From positions 202,932-266,931 of the forward strand of contig NW_013655295.1 in NCBI RefSeq assembly GCF_000499385.1: DNA of 64,000 bases. Reading direction: 5' to 3'. The DNA is from Eimeria necatrix (Eukaryota > Apicomplexa > Conoidasida > Eucoccidiorida > Eimeriidae). Within the stretch, counting starts at the first letter, position 1; every line of letters begins with the position of its first letter. Shown piece by piece: positions 1 through 12,687 of the stretch. The notes beneath the pieces were generated by a model, which saw nothing but the letters and a program-made list of their open reading frames with translations, did no database searches and was not told where the DNA came from. Both the position numbers and the translations under genes were made by a program.

Positions 1-140
1 GCGCGTCTTGTAGTAATTCGTTGAGTATCATCAATGATCAGATGGTGCACGGGCTTAAGGCGCTGCACTGTTAGTCACACCAACGAAGGATACTGGGCGG
101 CGGACAGTGTTGCCTCAACATGTTTGTGTTGTGTTCCTGG

Positions 141-1088
141 ATGCAGACAGAGAAGGCTTTTCAGCGCCAGCATGGGGCGTCTCAGCTGGCATTGGCCCAG
201 TCTTCGAAGAAAAGGGGAAAGGCGAGATACTGGAGGGTAGGCGCTTGTCGTAAGCACTTGATTAGCACTTGATTGGACATGAGGGTGCTTCTCCTACAAC
301 AACGTAGCAAGCAACTACTAGAAATTTTCCGATTGGCTACTCCCTTTTACTGCTGTGTGGAATTGCTTGGCCCTCAGGAGGTAGGCTTAGGTTTTGCCAC
401 GCCTCGTCTTGCAAAGGAAGGCACCTACGTTGATAAGAAATGCCCATTCACTGGCAACGTCTCGATTCGTGGCCGCATCATCAAGTGAGCGCTGCATACT
501 CTGCCTATTTTTGCATAGTTGGAGGCATAGTTGCGGCTCGTTTTGCAGTCAAAGCATATTACTAGTGAGGTAGTTTGCGGTGAGAGTGCACGTTTGTTAC
601 CACTCCGGTTATTTAGGTTACTGTAGTTGCGGTGTCTCAGAAGAATTTGTGGCGTATTGTTGTATTTTGAAATTGGCTGAGTTCTCCGCTTCATGATTTA
701 CAGGGGTATGGTGATTTCCGCCAAAATGAAGCGCTGCGTGGTCATCCGTCGCACATACCTGCACTTCGTCAGGAAGTACTCCCGTGTGGAGAAGCGCCAT
801 AAGAACGTGACATGCCACCTTTCCCCCTGCTTCGAGCAAGTCAAGGAAGGCGACATTGTCACTGCTGGGCAGTGCAGGTGGGTTATGTCTGTTGTCTAGT
901 TCCATTGAACGTCCCTGCATCAGCGTGTAGTGCACGCATGCTCCCAAATTGTGTTGGCCATTTGCGTCTAATGGCTTTTTGATGTGCGTGCGCGCAGGCC
1001 CCTCTCGAAGACGATTCGCTTTAACGTGCTGAAAGTCGAGAGCAATCAAGTATTTGGTAACGTGCGCAAACAGTTCCGCCTCTTCTAA
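141..1088 (+). CDS. RPS11: 40S ribosomal protein S11 (uS17), 4 exons
   Basis: Structural protein of the small cytosolic ribosomal subunit that binds 18S rRNA. Four exons join in phase: 141-236, 378-484, 704-877 and 998-1088, giving 155 residues, close to the usual 155-160. Exon 1 gives the family N-terminus ([10 protein letters not shown]) and ends in the RYWR motif. Exon 2 gives VGLGFATP and the hallmark [15 protein letters not shown]. Exon 3 gives [20 protein letters not shown] and LSPCF. Exon 4 gives RFNVLKVES and the terminal KQFRLF. All three introns (141, 219 and 120 nt) have GT...AG borders. The ATG at 141 is chosen because it precedes the conserved QTEKAFQ; a further short upstream coding exon cannot be excluded. 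The gene is convergent with the PHD/ELM2 gene to its right. Confidence 0.95.
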
Positions 1089-2181
1089 GGGCGCGCGCTT
1101 AACAGCTGGTGGCAGTCAAAACGCCTGATGTGGAGCCCATTTGGGTGCCTACAAAGGTCGCTTTTTCACAAACATTGTTTGATCTAGTCCTGTTACTGCT
1201 GCTTCAGAAGCCGTTCGAAACGGCCAATTGCTGGGAAGACTTGCTAAGATGCTTAGGCACACTAGTGCGAGTTTAAGTTTTTTGGGTTTGAGTGTTCGGG
1301 TTGAGCATGAGAGCTTGACATAGGTGAATCAATTATTTCGCCCAAAGCCAATAACTTCGAGAAAATGGAGTGCTCCCTAAGTAGTCACCGCGCGAATCCC
1401 TAGCGGGAAAGTGTGTGCGGCAACCGGCTGCTAGAGCTAAGCCGAGGGGTGAGACACTGGAGAGCCTTTTTGCTAGAGGTTGGTAGCGTGAAAACACAAG
1501 CAAAATCAAGTGGCCAGTGTCGCGTGGTTTGCACGGTGGGCCGGCAGAGTGCTAGCAGACAACCTAACGCCAAGCTGCATGTAGCGCTGTTCCATGAGCG
1601 CTTCCGCATCAGACGCCTCTGAGATTGAAAAGTCTACTTCCTACGACGGCGGGGGACTACCCGCTTAAAAGCTGGTCTCGTAAAATAAAACGGTCCTCCA
1701 CTGCTCCCCTGGTGCCACACTGCGGTTACAGCTACAGCGCCGATCTGATATTTTGAATCCGCCCACCATTCACGGCGTCACTCCGTCGAGACTCATTTTC
1801 GTTGTTTTCATCGGCCCATACGCAACTGCTTCTGCTTCTCATTCAAATAGCCACGCACCACCACTGGGGGAGGATATGGCGAGCTCGGGAACGTCCCCCG
1901 CTTGTCCCTTCGCTTCCATTTGTTTTCGTACTTTCGTAGTGGAGGATCGCAGACGCTTTGGAAGCTGAAAACACAACACACCTCACCGCTTAAATAAAAG
2001 AAAAATTTAAGCTGCATTGCTCCCCGGAAGAGTGTTCCCTACTGATAGGAGCAAATGCACATCGACACGCTTGCATGGTGCAACGCTTTCTGATGTAGAC
2101 CCCCCACCTCACAGGTAGTTCGAAACTCATGTGGCTACCTGGTGCTATGTAGGCTGATGTCCAGCAAATTACACAGTTGAT
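1089..2181. other. intergenic, convergent 3' ends
   Basis: About 1.1 kb between the stop codons of RPS11 (+) and the PHD/ELM2 gene (-). It should hold both 3' untranslated regions. I see AT-rich stretches around 1680 and 1995-2010 but no coding exon, RNA gene or clear repeat. Confidence 0.6.
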
Positions 2182-3871
2182 TCATCTCATGAAGAGTTGA
2201 ACACATGAGTTAAGTGCAATCCGATTCACCAAAATGCGGAGTCGTCCATCATTCTCAAAGCTCTCTCGGGGTCGTAGTTTGCACGATGTAGTAGCTTGTA
2301 AGCAAATTCTGGGGAGAATGGCTGCCATCCAGGGCGAACCTTCCACCTCTTTGAGCACCTGCAACAGGACAGTAAGTCGAACCTGCAGCTTTGTTAGCTC
2401 TGCTAACGAGAACGAGCGCGGCGCATGCAGAAATGCGTCCTCAACTCTCTCGGTGAGGTTTCGAAACTTTGCGACAAAGAAATGTGGCGCTAACTTGATT
2501 AGAAACTCCGCCAGATCCTTCTGTGACGTGATGCATGACTTCGTCGCTCTTTCTGCCAGGCATTGCTGTTTTGAACGCTCCATTAGGTAGGGCGAATAGA
2601 CAAGCAGCGGCCCCAGTGCCTGACTTTGTGCGCCATCGTTAAGCGAGTGTTCAGCAAGCGTGGACAAACAGTCACTATCTCCCCGAGCCAAAAAAAAATC
2701 CGGCAGATGCGGCACCTGAGATGCAGACGACATGTTGTGCTTCGCTGTTACCCCGCCGCTCAGGAAGTCTCATCTTGCAGGAATTTCATGATTCTAGAGC
2801 CTTCTGCGAAGTTGCCGCATGTCAGTGAAATTGTGGAGCGGTGATGGCGGCCCTGAGCTGCGTAACCTAGCCAAATAGCTGACTGACCTGGTGGTTTGGC
2901 CCCACGTTTATTCTGGTCTCATAGTCTTCCGTCACTTTCGCCTTTCTACGCCTTGAAGGGACGCAAGATGGCACAGAGGACCAGTGAGCGGTTGGGGCGG
3001 AAGGAGGACACACCGGAGGAGGGGCTACAGCAGTGCTCTGCCTCGAACTACGGTGGTCTGACGGCGCTTGAGGTAGCTTGGCGGAAGCAGTTGACGAAAC
3101 AGCGGCCGTTGGAGGGGGCGCTGCGTTGGCTGCAGTGCACTCTGGGCAAAACCAATCATCTGCACTTGCTCGAAGTCGCGGCCTTGCGACCACAGGCAGA
3201 CAGTCTGTATGGTACGACTTAACACATCCATCACAACACACAACTTCGCCACCACCACCGCATTCATTACAAACGCTGTCATTGCTCTCTTTGCCGTCGC
3301 TCTCCGCCTCCACCGTGTCTCCTACCTCGTCCATCGCAACAGCGCCCATATCGCCCGTTTCGGTTGCCACGGCGTCTGCTTCTACAGTAGCAATATCCGT
3401 TGCTGCCTCTGCCGTTCCGTTAGGCAGAGACCCCATATCCGATGACTCAGGTGGAGTGGCGCCGTCCCCCGCATCCCCTTCAACATCCATTGCCGTGTCC
3501 CCCGATGTGGCTGCAATCGCCTCAGTCCCTGATCCAAAACAGCCCACTTGGCTGGCCGTTCGGGTTCCACTGTCCTGCTTGGCCTCGGAGTCCATAGGTA
3601 CCGCAGGTACCTGTTCTTGCAGTGTAGTTGCGGGGGAGCCGCCTCCCTGCGCTTCCTTGCCGTTGTCTTGCTGTTTCTTCTCTTGGGACAGCGAAGATTC
3701 AAAGTTTTTCTGGTCTTCTTGAGATCCTTTCGAGTCCGAAGCAATAACTGGGTCTACATGATCCGCTGGATGCTGGCTAGCAGCATGCGCTGTCGGCACC
3801 AGAGGCACCTCCGTGATCTCTGCACGGATAGCCCCGATGCTGCAACGTTCTTCCTCCATCCCCAAAGCCAT
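2182..3871 (-). CDS. PHD-finger and ELM2-domain (CoREST-like) chromatin protein, 2 exons
   Basis: Predicted nuclear reader or scaffold of a histone-modifying complex. Exons 3871-2888 and 2715-2182 join in phase 0 and give 505 residues. Residues 1-205 are acidic and low complexity (Ala, Thr, Glu, Asp rich). A PHD finger of C4HC3 type follows at about 210-260, with CNECGGGGEVVCCDGC, then H..C and WFCPEC. After a Pro/Ala/Ser linker comes a basic RRRK patch and then, exactly across the splice junction, INVGPNHQ joined to VPHLPDF. This matches the opening of ELM2 domains (CoREST-type VGPxYQAxxPDF). It continues with LLVYSPYL, like the ELM2 WSP motif, and helical sequence. No SANT domain is evident. 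The reading frame is open as far as a GTG at 3898, but the first ATG is at 3871. The last 40 residues could instead be a TFIIS-N-like helical bundle. Confidence 0.85.
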
Positions 3872-6800
3872 ACGTCGGGAGAAATGAAATCGGCACACAG
3901 TTTTTGGCCTTAGCTCCTTTGCTCTGCTGAATGACCTATGGTGGCACCTCGGAAGCTACCTAAAGACCTGACGGAGAATCTGTCGGCTGGATGCGACAGA
4001 AACCGAAGCGCAGACAAATTCGCCCACCGAAAGCTCTTATACGGCTGCAGAAGAGAAAGACGAACCATCGCATGTGCGCAGACCACGTCGAATCAGGACG
4101 TCACGAGACGAGAAGCTTGATGGAACACCGATGCGCTTGCCATGCGGGTAGCCAAGCTGTCTCGAAGTGCATAAAAACCGCTGCGCACTCAATTTCTAAG
4201 TCAGAGGCACGTGCCGTAGGACCTGGTAGGCACGCAACCTTATACTTTCGCCTAATAGCAGTGACGCGAACCCTGTTTCACTGCCGCAAGTGGGCACTGA
4301 TGCTACCCCCCGTCAAGCCCTCCCTGCGCTTCGTGGTGTTTCAGCCGTGACTCTTTAAGAGACGCTCTTAAAGCCTCCTAATTTCTTGAAATGTATAGCC
4401 ACCGAGAGGGCGAGCGCTTCGTCCACCAGGGGCCCAGAGGATGGACGCCCCTGCACATGCAGCTATCCCCGTAGGGCAGAATAAACTGGTCCTTCAACTT
4501 GCTAATGTGCTCGAAGGCTCCGTAAATGGGATCTAAAGAGTGGCCATTAAAATTGTTAAGTTGCAAATGCCCTCAACTGGACGCAGGCGACACGGAGGAG
4601 CCGGCGGGCGGCTGGGCGTTGGCGGCCTCGGAGCCCCAGCCCATTCAGTCATTGGCAGTGTCCTACTCTAAAACACGGCATTATCTCCTCTAATGGACAA
4701 GTTGGCGTAGCAGGTATCAATAGTACGAAGTTAAAATGGGCAAAATCAAACTACAATGCCTTCAGAAACACATGCTGTCTTCAGACACCGACACGCCTAC
4801 ACTGCTTCTTCATCGTCATTACATCTGTTCTGCCAGTGAAATCCACACAGATACTGAGGGTTGTCTCTAAGCATCTTTCAGGCAATTTTTCATATTACTT
4901 TGGGAGCAAAAGCCGGTTCCAGGCACAAGCACAAAGCGGGTGCCTGCTGCAAGAACCACAAGCTGGGCTCCCCAGGATAAGTAATGCTTGCAACAGAGAC
5001 CAAAGATATAGGCGTGAATTCAGGCGCATGCACTAATAGTAGACTTATTTTGAATTGATTAACTTGCTGTGAAGCGTAAACCCCACCTCAGCTTAGCGTG
5101 TCAGAATCTCCGTATCACAGATGAGAGCGGGCGAAGGCAGCAGCACCCTCGCGACAGCTAAACATTGTAGTTAGTTTAAAGAGGTTAGTTTAAAGAGTGA
5201 AGTTCGACTTCTACTGATACGCTCGGCCAATTCAGCGTTGCAAAAGTTGCGGAACTGTGTTACACATTCAAGACGAAGTACACGTGTGCATGCTTTTCCG
5301 CACAGCGGATGTCAAATTGACAGCAGCGTTAGGCTATATGGAAGAGGAATAAAACAAAATCTGTTCCACTGCATAACTTTGGACTGAGCCGTTTGCTAGG
5401 ATGACCATAAAATTATAGGCGCAGCGCTTGGCGCTTGCAGGTAACGAGGTGGATGCCATGGTAACCGTATCTAGTGCAAGTTTACTTCTCGCAGACACTT
5501 GAACAACAGAGGGTAGTGCAGTTACGGGCAATTTGTCCCCTTACTCAAGACTCTTTCACACCGATGCACCATCCCCTAGAAAAGCAGGACCATTGGCACA
5601 TGGCGGCTTGTTTCTTTGAACAACGAGCCAAATTGACTCTTGAGAAAACCCATGAAAGGATGCCACACTTCATCAAGAGCTAGCCCAAAATCAGGGAATA
5701 TGCATTATCAAAGCAAACGATTCTGTGCAAGGCCATGCGCTGTAGAGCCTCCAGTAGTTGACTAGAAAACCCGCAAAACAGTAAGAGAAAGTTTCCCAGC
5801 TTTCCCTACGCCTTCAGTGGCAGCAGGGCACCAGGCTCCATCTATGCTTGCCACCGAGCTTCTGTGAATTATATTGTGCCCCTTCTTCGCACACCCAAAT
5901 TTTCTGCCGGTGGGAAGAAGCAAGCGAGGACTGCATTTAACCACAAGCCTATCTCTGTGACAGCCAGGACCGTCCGCTCAGGTTTTGTAGTACAGGATGC
6001 CCATAATGAAATACGTGATTTTGGCATCCATTCCAGCTAGTGCTGTTTCACGATCGATAAGTAAATTTACGAAGAATATTTCCGAACTCATCCCATGGGA
6101 CAGAACCCAAGACAAAAACAAGGTTTTTCCTGCAGGCACTATGGCAAAAGGCAGGTTAGCTCTAACAATAAGTGTGTGACCTCATTATGCTCGCACCTCA
6201 AGTAAAAAGGCTAATCCAGACACAGAAGTACAACACGCCACCTTCAGGAGCCTAGTTGTGTACACGGCGCTAAATGTTCGTGTGAGGATCTGCAGGAGCT
6301 GACACAGTTACAGCTTTCGAAGTACATGTTTGCCTTATTTAGTGGTGACCCGTAAAGCGAGCATCTGCATGCATCTTCATGGCAGCTTCGTCTGAGGCCT
6401 TTACACCGAAGCTAGCTTTACAAATTCAGACTGAAAACCCAGCCTATGATGGAAGAAATGAGTTGGCAAGCCCGCGTTGCATTTGTAGCTAGAAATAGCC
6501 GAATGCGAGTAAGCAATATGCAATTAAGCATGCTCATTTCTGTGTGTGTAGCCGTTTCCTCTCTCCGACAATTTTTAAAAAGCACTTCAAAAGCCCATCC
6601 GCACTTCATTAATGCACTCCAATTGTCTCAAGTGAAGGTTACCACACGGGATGCTTTGGCTGGCTCAGTAGTGTCTCATACATTCTAAGAAGCCCTGTCT
6701 GGCAAGAAAATTTTGGCATAAGGAATAGAAAAGTAGTACAACTGAGGTGAAATTACAGAGTGCATGATGAATAACTATACAAGCCCTCTGCAGGCGCCTA

Positions 6801-7925
6801 AAATGCACGCATGAAAAAATGCCCCATTAATGGTGCCACCAATAAAATATACAGGCGCTGAAGAGCTTCAACGCCGAGCTGAGTCAGATGCAGCGTACTA
6901 CGAGGTCCAAGAAAGTTTTCGATGCGTGCAGGAAGAGTGCAACTACAACAGAAGCAAATATGTTTAGCTCTCGACGCCTCTCTCCACCGAAGACGAGGAA
7001 CTGCAGGCAGTTATGAACCTAAAGAGGCGTCAAGCAAAGGTCCAACGCGCCTCTCTACGCGATTTCCCCCGTTTCAAGCATGCCGGCAGGTTCCGCGCGG
7101 CTTGTAGGTCCTTGCATTGAGCAACAGCATGTGATGCACGTCGACGCAAAAACTGAGAATTTTCAAAAAAATTTTTACCTTTGAGGTCGGCACTTCCGAG
7201 ACGCTCAGAGTGACTTTTAGGGACGCCGTTAGATCCAACTTTACGTCCGTGTAAGATTTCAAAGCTCTGCCTGGGTTTCTGGGTCCTGTTTAGCTGCGTG
7301 TTTTACGCAGGATCACAGCCTCAGTCAAACGAATGGTTGATGGTTATGAATTTTCTGAAATCAGTCAAGTTCCTGTAGGAACTTTGAAAGGTACTATTCT
7401 CCTGCTGCATGCGGATATGCGAAAGGGTTGTGAAAACCGTATAGTTACAGACAAACTTTTTAATGGCTTTCAATAACTCGCATGGAGAGTGCTCCTAAGT
7501 ATTCGGAAAATGGCGAGTCCTTTAACCCAGCAGTGACTGTTATTTTGCCTAAGAAGCGCGTACCATGAAGACTTCGGCAGCAAGAATTAACTAGTAAATC
7601 TACAAATAGCAGTGTACTGGTCGAAACATTTGCACGAGCCTTAGGCCAAAGGTACGCCAACTGCCATAGGCATCCCATATTCAAGCTCATGATCCTCTGG
7701 TCTCGGTGGGTCCCACTAAGACTCGTTCTAATGGAAACAAATCGTTTCCTGAATGTGAGACGAAGTGCGTATAGATAGCCGTTGCCGAAAAATCGTCTCG
7801 CCAAGTGCGTGGCATAGGGTCTCAGAAAAGTATTGCGGGCAATCTGCTATTTACTAGTGCCTCTTTTGGATGTCTTGCCGGGTTGTTACTCGGCGTGCTT
7901 CTGAAATATGGAGGGCTTTCGCTTG
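3872..7925. other. 4-kb intergenic region
   Basis: Lies upstream of the PHD/ELM2 gene and downstream of coronin, both on the minus strand. Short open frames occur (for example 3991-4350 and 6446-6688) but show no family resemblance, no matching splice sites and no codon-usage signal I can see. A 14-bp tandem duplication (gttagtttaaagag unit) is at 5171-5198. It probably holds the 5' leader and promoter of the PHD gene and the 3' UTR of coronin. Confidence 0.55.
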
Positions 7926-10900
7926 TCACTCCTTGGCGAGTTCTGTTAGGGTCCCATCTAAAATCTCCCGAAAGAAGTCCCTCATCTGCGAGTCAAATCA
8001 CAGTATCAGAAAGAGGTTCGGCAAAATAATGCCAATGCCTGGGACAAAGTACGAAAAAGCACAGAACACACGAGAGCACCTGCACTCCGAAATGTATTCG
8101 AACATAAAAGCCAGACCTCGTTGAACTCCTGGCGAACGCCTTCATCCAATCCGGAGAGAGTAGCTGCTCGCTGCAGTGTGCCCTCTGCCCTTGCCATGCT
8201 GCTGCTAAGTTCCTGGTGGGCTTTCGTCAGTTCAACAAGTTGCTTTTCCTTTGCTTCTAACTGGCTCTGAATCTTCTGCAGTTCTGCATCTTTTGCCTTG
8301 GCCTCTTTAAGCGCCTGGACCACTTTCGAGGCACTATCCTCAAGCTGGGCGCGCAGCGAAACGTTGTCTGCTTCAAGTTGTTTAATCTTCTCCTCCAGCT
8401 CCCCAGGCTGCAACGACCAAACATTGGAACAATCACGCACGCCCAGCAGTCTTTAACTCAAGGCTTCTCTAACTCTATAGTGCAGTACATTCAGTAATAT
8501 AACAACATCAGCCAAGCGCCCCTACGCTATGTGCTTGAGTGCAACTGCAACCCTCAATGCAACCTGACTAAAAGCTAAGTACTAGGGTGGCCAACTTACT
8601 TTGCTGTGAGCGGCCTGCTGCACTGTATTTTGCGCCTTGCTCTGAGTCAGACAAAAGCAGAAAAGCCACGTCACGGCTGTTGTACGCTCGACACTAATTA
8701 AGTCACTGCTAACGCCTGAATCCAGCTCAAAGATTGTATACTCTCCGCGGCAGAGTCAAACTTCCATGGGCACGAGGCCAAAAGACGTGCACATGACTTT
8801 TTCTTCGGTACTACAAGAATAAATATACAGATACACATGCCACCTAAAGCTGCATACGGAAGAAACAGAGGTTCCACAATTACCTCGAGAGATCTTATTT
8901 TTTCCTCTTGCTGCTTTACTTTTGCTTCCAGCTGTGGCACAAAATAACACTAATCAGTTGCTCTCTTTGACAAAATGGATAAACACGTACAGATATTTGA
9001 TTGGGCGGCATCTTTAATACAAAAACGCCTGAGACTTTACACAAGAAACGCAAAGCGAAAGAGAGTATTTTGAACGAACTGGGAAGGGCGTGTTGTTGTG
9101 TGCTGTACGGGCTCAAGTTCTCTGACACGGGCCTCCAACTCTTTAATCTTCGTTTCCTGGGACTTGTTAATTGCATCAAGCTGCGATAGGGAATCACACC
9201 AACAATTCCACCGGCGCGTATCCGTGTTGCGAGTGAGTATACTTCCCCATTGCCGCGTGAGCCTCATGCATGTGAACATGAGGTCTAAGATTGCGCAAAA
9301 GGCCTTACCCTCCTTGTCTCGTCTTGAGCTTTCTCTACGGTTTTCTGAAGCACCGAAGGAGCCTGCTCTGAAATGACTCGAGTTGATTCAAGCCGTCGCA
9401 TGCCTCCTGCTTGGGGTGTCTGACTCTTAGCAGCTCCTTTGAACTGTGGAATATTCCCTGTGCAGTTAACGCACTCTCAAGTAGCGCTGTTAATAGAACA
9501 AGCGACTCAGAAAACTGTCAAGAAGCTATGTTTCATAAAGGAGAGGGCCTCATACTCAGTAAAATGCGTGGTTGCCACGTAGTGGACACCTACCGGGTTG
9601 GTGCACTATGCGCTTTACCACTCCATTCTTCCCTGAGATCCATTCACTTGCGGTCTGTGAACTCATATTGCAAGCATTTGTTTTTAGGGATTAAGTTGAA
9701 TAGGAAACTGAGAAGACAGTCTTATCTGAGCAACCTGCAAAGTTGCTACTTTATTAAGCTACTTTCTTCAACGCCGATGACGTCCAGATGACTTTTATCC
9801 TGCACTACAGCTAGAGTTACCAAGGCTGCATCAACGCCCGGCGTAGGCGGGTAGAGGTCGGCTTGGAAAACGTCCTGGTTCTTCCGGGGAACAATAAAGG
9901 ATACTGGAAGAAGCACTTTTCCATTTTCGTTCTTAAGCATTCTGCCGATCTCTGCTCGCTTCTGGTCGACCACGCTTCAGCAACGCAGCAATGTGCACAA
10001 TTCCAGCGAAATATTCCTTCCCACACTCACCCCAGGTTGTTCTGCAAATTTTAATATTTGTTTGTCTATAGATCAAGAGAATAAATAGGTCGACAACCTC
10101 ATGGCAGCACTGCTATTAAGACTCTGACAAAAGAAGCAGCGTACTCCAGATGCAACCAACAAAACACTAAAGGCAGCTTACAGCTTCGGGACGAAACAAA
10201 AGGACTTGATTGGTACATTTGACCTGTAGTCGTCGACACGTCTCAGTTCACCTCCGTAAAACTGGAAATATCGTAGGTTCCCGTCTCCCTGAATACGCAT
10301 GCGATCAACCAGACGAGCATGCTCATATGTACCTCATAAACTTCATGTGAGCTCAAATAGGGCAATGTAGAATTTAGTATTCTGATGAGACAACTGTGGG
10401 TCTTCTTTCGTCCGGTTCACAAATTGCATCACGGGAAGGGAATTTCCTATTAGGTAAGTTTGCTGCCTACGAAACTGACAACCCGTCAGATAATAACAAT
10501 AACGCTCCATACCTTGCCTGCCACATAAAGCATCCCAAGTGTTTCGTCAAAAATTGGGTAGAGAGGCTGTGAGCCGCGATCGATCTCCACACGAAGCAAT
10601 CTGAAGACAAGCCAAAGCATTACGGAGATTCCAACATCTTCCTCACACAACCACGGCATAACATGACTCCTGCAAACTATCAGTCACCAGCATGTACGTT
10701 TACTGAACCACACGGGCAGTTCAGGAGGAGTTGTTTTGGCATCAGAAGTGCAAACGGAAGCACACGCAGAATACGCACACAAACGTGGAAATGCATCGCG
10801 GACTATGACGGAGCAAACTGAATCTGCCTTCTTACGGCTTAGTAAAACTCTTGATATCCCACAGGTGCAACTCCCTTTCATTAGACTTGCTGGAACCCGT

Positions 10901-12687
10901 TGTAAGGATGTGACCAGGGGAGCCGGCAAACCCATCAACCCAACAGCATTTTGTTGCTTTGGGGCCCTCATGACAATTGACTGAGGCCACAATCTTCTTT
11001 GCTCGAGGGTCAATGATGCTAAGGGATTTGTCTTTACTTGTGCTTGCAAGCGTGTCCCTGGCCAATATAACAGCATGAACAACAAACAAGAATGTGCCAG
11101 CAGCGCCTGGTGTTACTCGAAACAAAAATTCACAGAGGCATTCAGTGTTATGGAATATACACACTGCGGAAAGGTCGGGCTCGATGTTGAAGTTCTCACC
11201 CTGAATTGCTCCATTTAACAGAAAGAACTGCATCGCTCAGTGAGATAGAACTGACTAACGAAGCCGAGTCGACATCCCTGGAGCGTTCAAAGGAATCAAA
11301 ACAACAAGTCTGCTCCAGTAGGCAAGTGATCTCGGGTTTCTGATGCTTACACTAGGCCAATGGGAAAAATCCCAACTCATTTCATGCGTACTCCTGCAAT
11401 CAGGAACTTCTGGTGGCTATTCTCCAGTCTAAAGTTCAAAAACAGAAACTAGCAGGCCGTCTGCGTAGTCGTACTGCAACAATGAGCTCTAAACGACTTC
11501 TCTGGCCTCAGCAGATTTCTCACCAAAGTGCAACAGTTCCGTCAAAACAACCGGAGGCAAGAATGAAGTCCGCTACCGGGTTCCACTCCGTCGCAATCAA
11601 TTTCTTGGCAGATCCTGTTAGAATGGCTACAGGGTCCTTCAGCTCGTGTCCAGGAGGTGGATCGCTGGGAACATCCCATATGCGTATTGTCATATCTGCA
11701 GACACGCAGAATCGTCCCCAAGCAATGAGCCTAACCTGCTCTACTGGTATTTCTTTAGAGCCAGTTAGCGGCACCACATGAACTACGAAGGAATCTCAGA
11801 CCCTCTCTTTTGCAGCTGGAGCCAATATCGCATTCACATAGAACAACCCAGCACATCCGTACAGCTCGCTTGTTCAAAGGCAAGTTGTCGCCTTCGAAGA
11901 AGCGAGATGTGAAAAGCCGTACACGAATGTGGAGCGACTCAATGCACGACAATGCGTGGTGCGCAAATGTGAATTCAGGGTACGCCGCATACCCTCTGAC
12001 CCTGATGCGAGAATCGACTCGTAGAATGGACTGAATGCCAAATCTTGGATAGACCCTGTGTGTCCCTTAATCTTTGTCACAGGCGGGTTCCGACCACAAT
12101 CCGACAGGTTGATCAAACCCATCATGCCACCCCCACCGACATCCCATGGAGCCTGAAAAAACAGTGTTTTAGCACAGTTGCTAGCTCTCCCATTGCACTG
12201 CATTGTTCCTCAGTTCTACACTCCCTCGTGCTTCAGGACCCAAATCTGCAGCAGTTTTCTCACTGCCACACAGTGGTACTACCACTCCATCACGTATTGG
12301 CATCGTATTCTACATGATTCGCATACAGGGATATCCCGTGCTCTAGCTAAAAAAGTTGTTTTTGGCCAGGCCGTGGCTCACAGCAACATATCGGTAGCTG
12401 CAGGCGAGTCCGACCGATTCAGTCTGTTTGCTTGCCAAGCGAATATCCGAATAGGGGACCTTCCATGGTTCAGCTGCGACCACCCACAGACAAGGACCAT
12501 TCTGGCTGCTAGTAAGCTTACAAAGAGGACAATTACTAAAAATGCGCAGCGTCTCCTGACCTGGAGAAAGTCTTTGATCATAAATTTGATATAAAACTGG
12601 GGACTTGTTAAACATCAGCGGTAACTACTTTTGACTCAGCTGACCGTAGCAATTCTTTATATGGATTTTCTCCGGAGCGTCTCCCAT
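7926..12687 (-). CDS. coronin, actin-binding WD40 protein, 15 exons
   Basis: F-actin-binding cytoskeletal regulator. In apicomplexans coronin is tied to actin turnover during motility and endocytosis. Exons: 12687-12645, 12473-12382, 12152-11993, 11695-11524, 11277-11200, 11057-10836, 10600-10513, 10288-10182, 9974-9821, 9443-9309, 9180-9109, 8931-8884, 8641-8600, 8407-8117 and 7985-7926. All phases agree, giving 587 residues. The start MGDAPEKIHIKNCYAEPWK has the coronin KNxYG-type opening. WDVGGGG, ILASGSEDMTIRIWD, TSKDKSLSIIDPRAKK and the coronin signature DLYPPTPG follow across a seven-blade propeller (about residues 15-350). Residues 373-587 form a charged coiled coil ending in ILDGTLTELAKE. 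The tail is split into small in-frame exons. It is divergent from the coiled-coil gene at 14188, with about 1.5 kb of shared upstream DNA. Confidence 0.95.

Noticed and set aside
3078..3722. 214-codon open frame on the plus strand
   Set aside because: It is the antisense of the PHD/ELM2 exon; its Ser/Thr/Ala/Val bias mirrors the acidic low-complexity coding strand.
4355..4370. AGAGACG motif resembling a Toxoplasma promoter element (also near 14166)
   Set aside because: The motif is short and expected by chance many times in 64 kb. No positional enrichment relative to starts could be shown by eye.
11338..11389. Possible extra coronin exon (STHEMSWDFSHWPS) between the fourth and fifth exons
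   Set aside because: It has splice-like ends, but joining 11524 directly to 11277 gives the expected WD sequence (ALWDVDSASLV) in phase, while inserting this exon breaks the phase.
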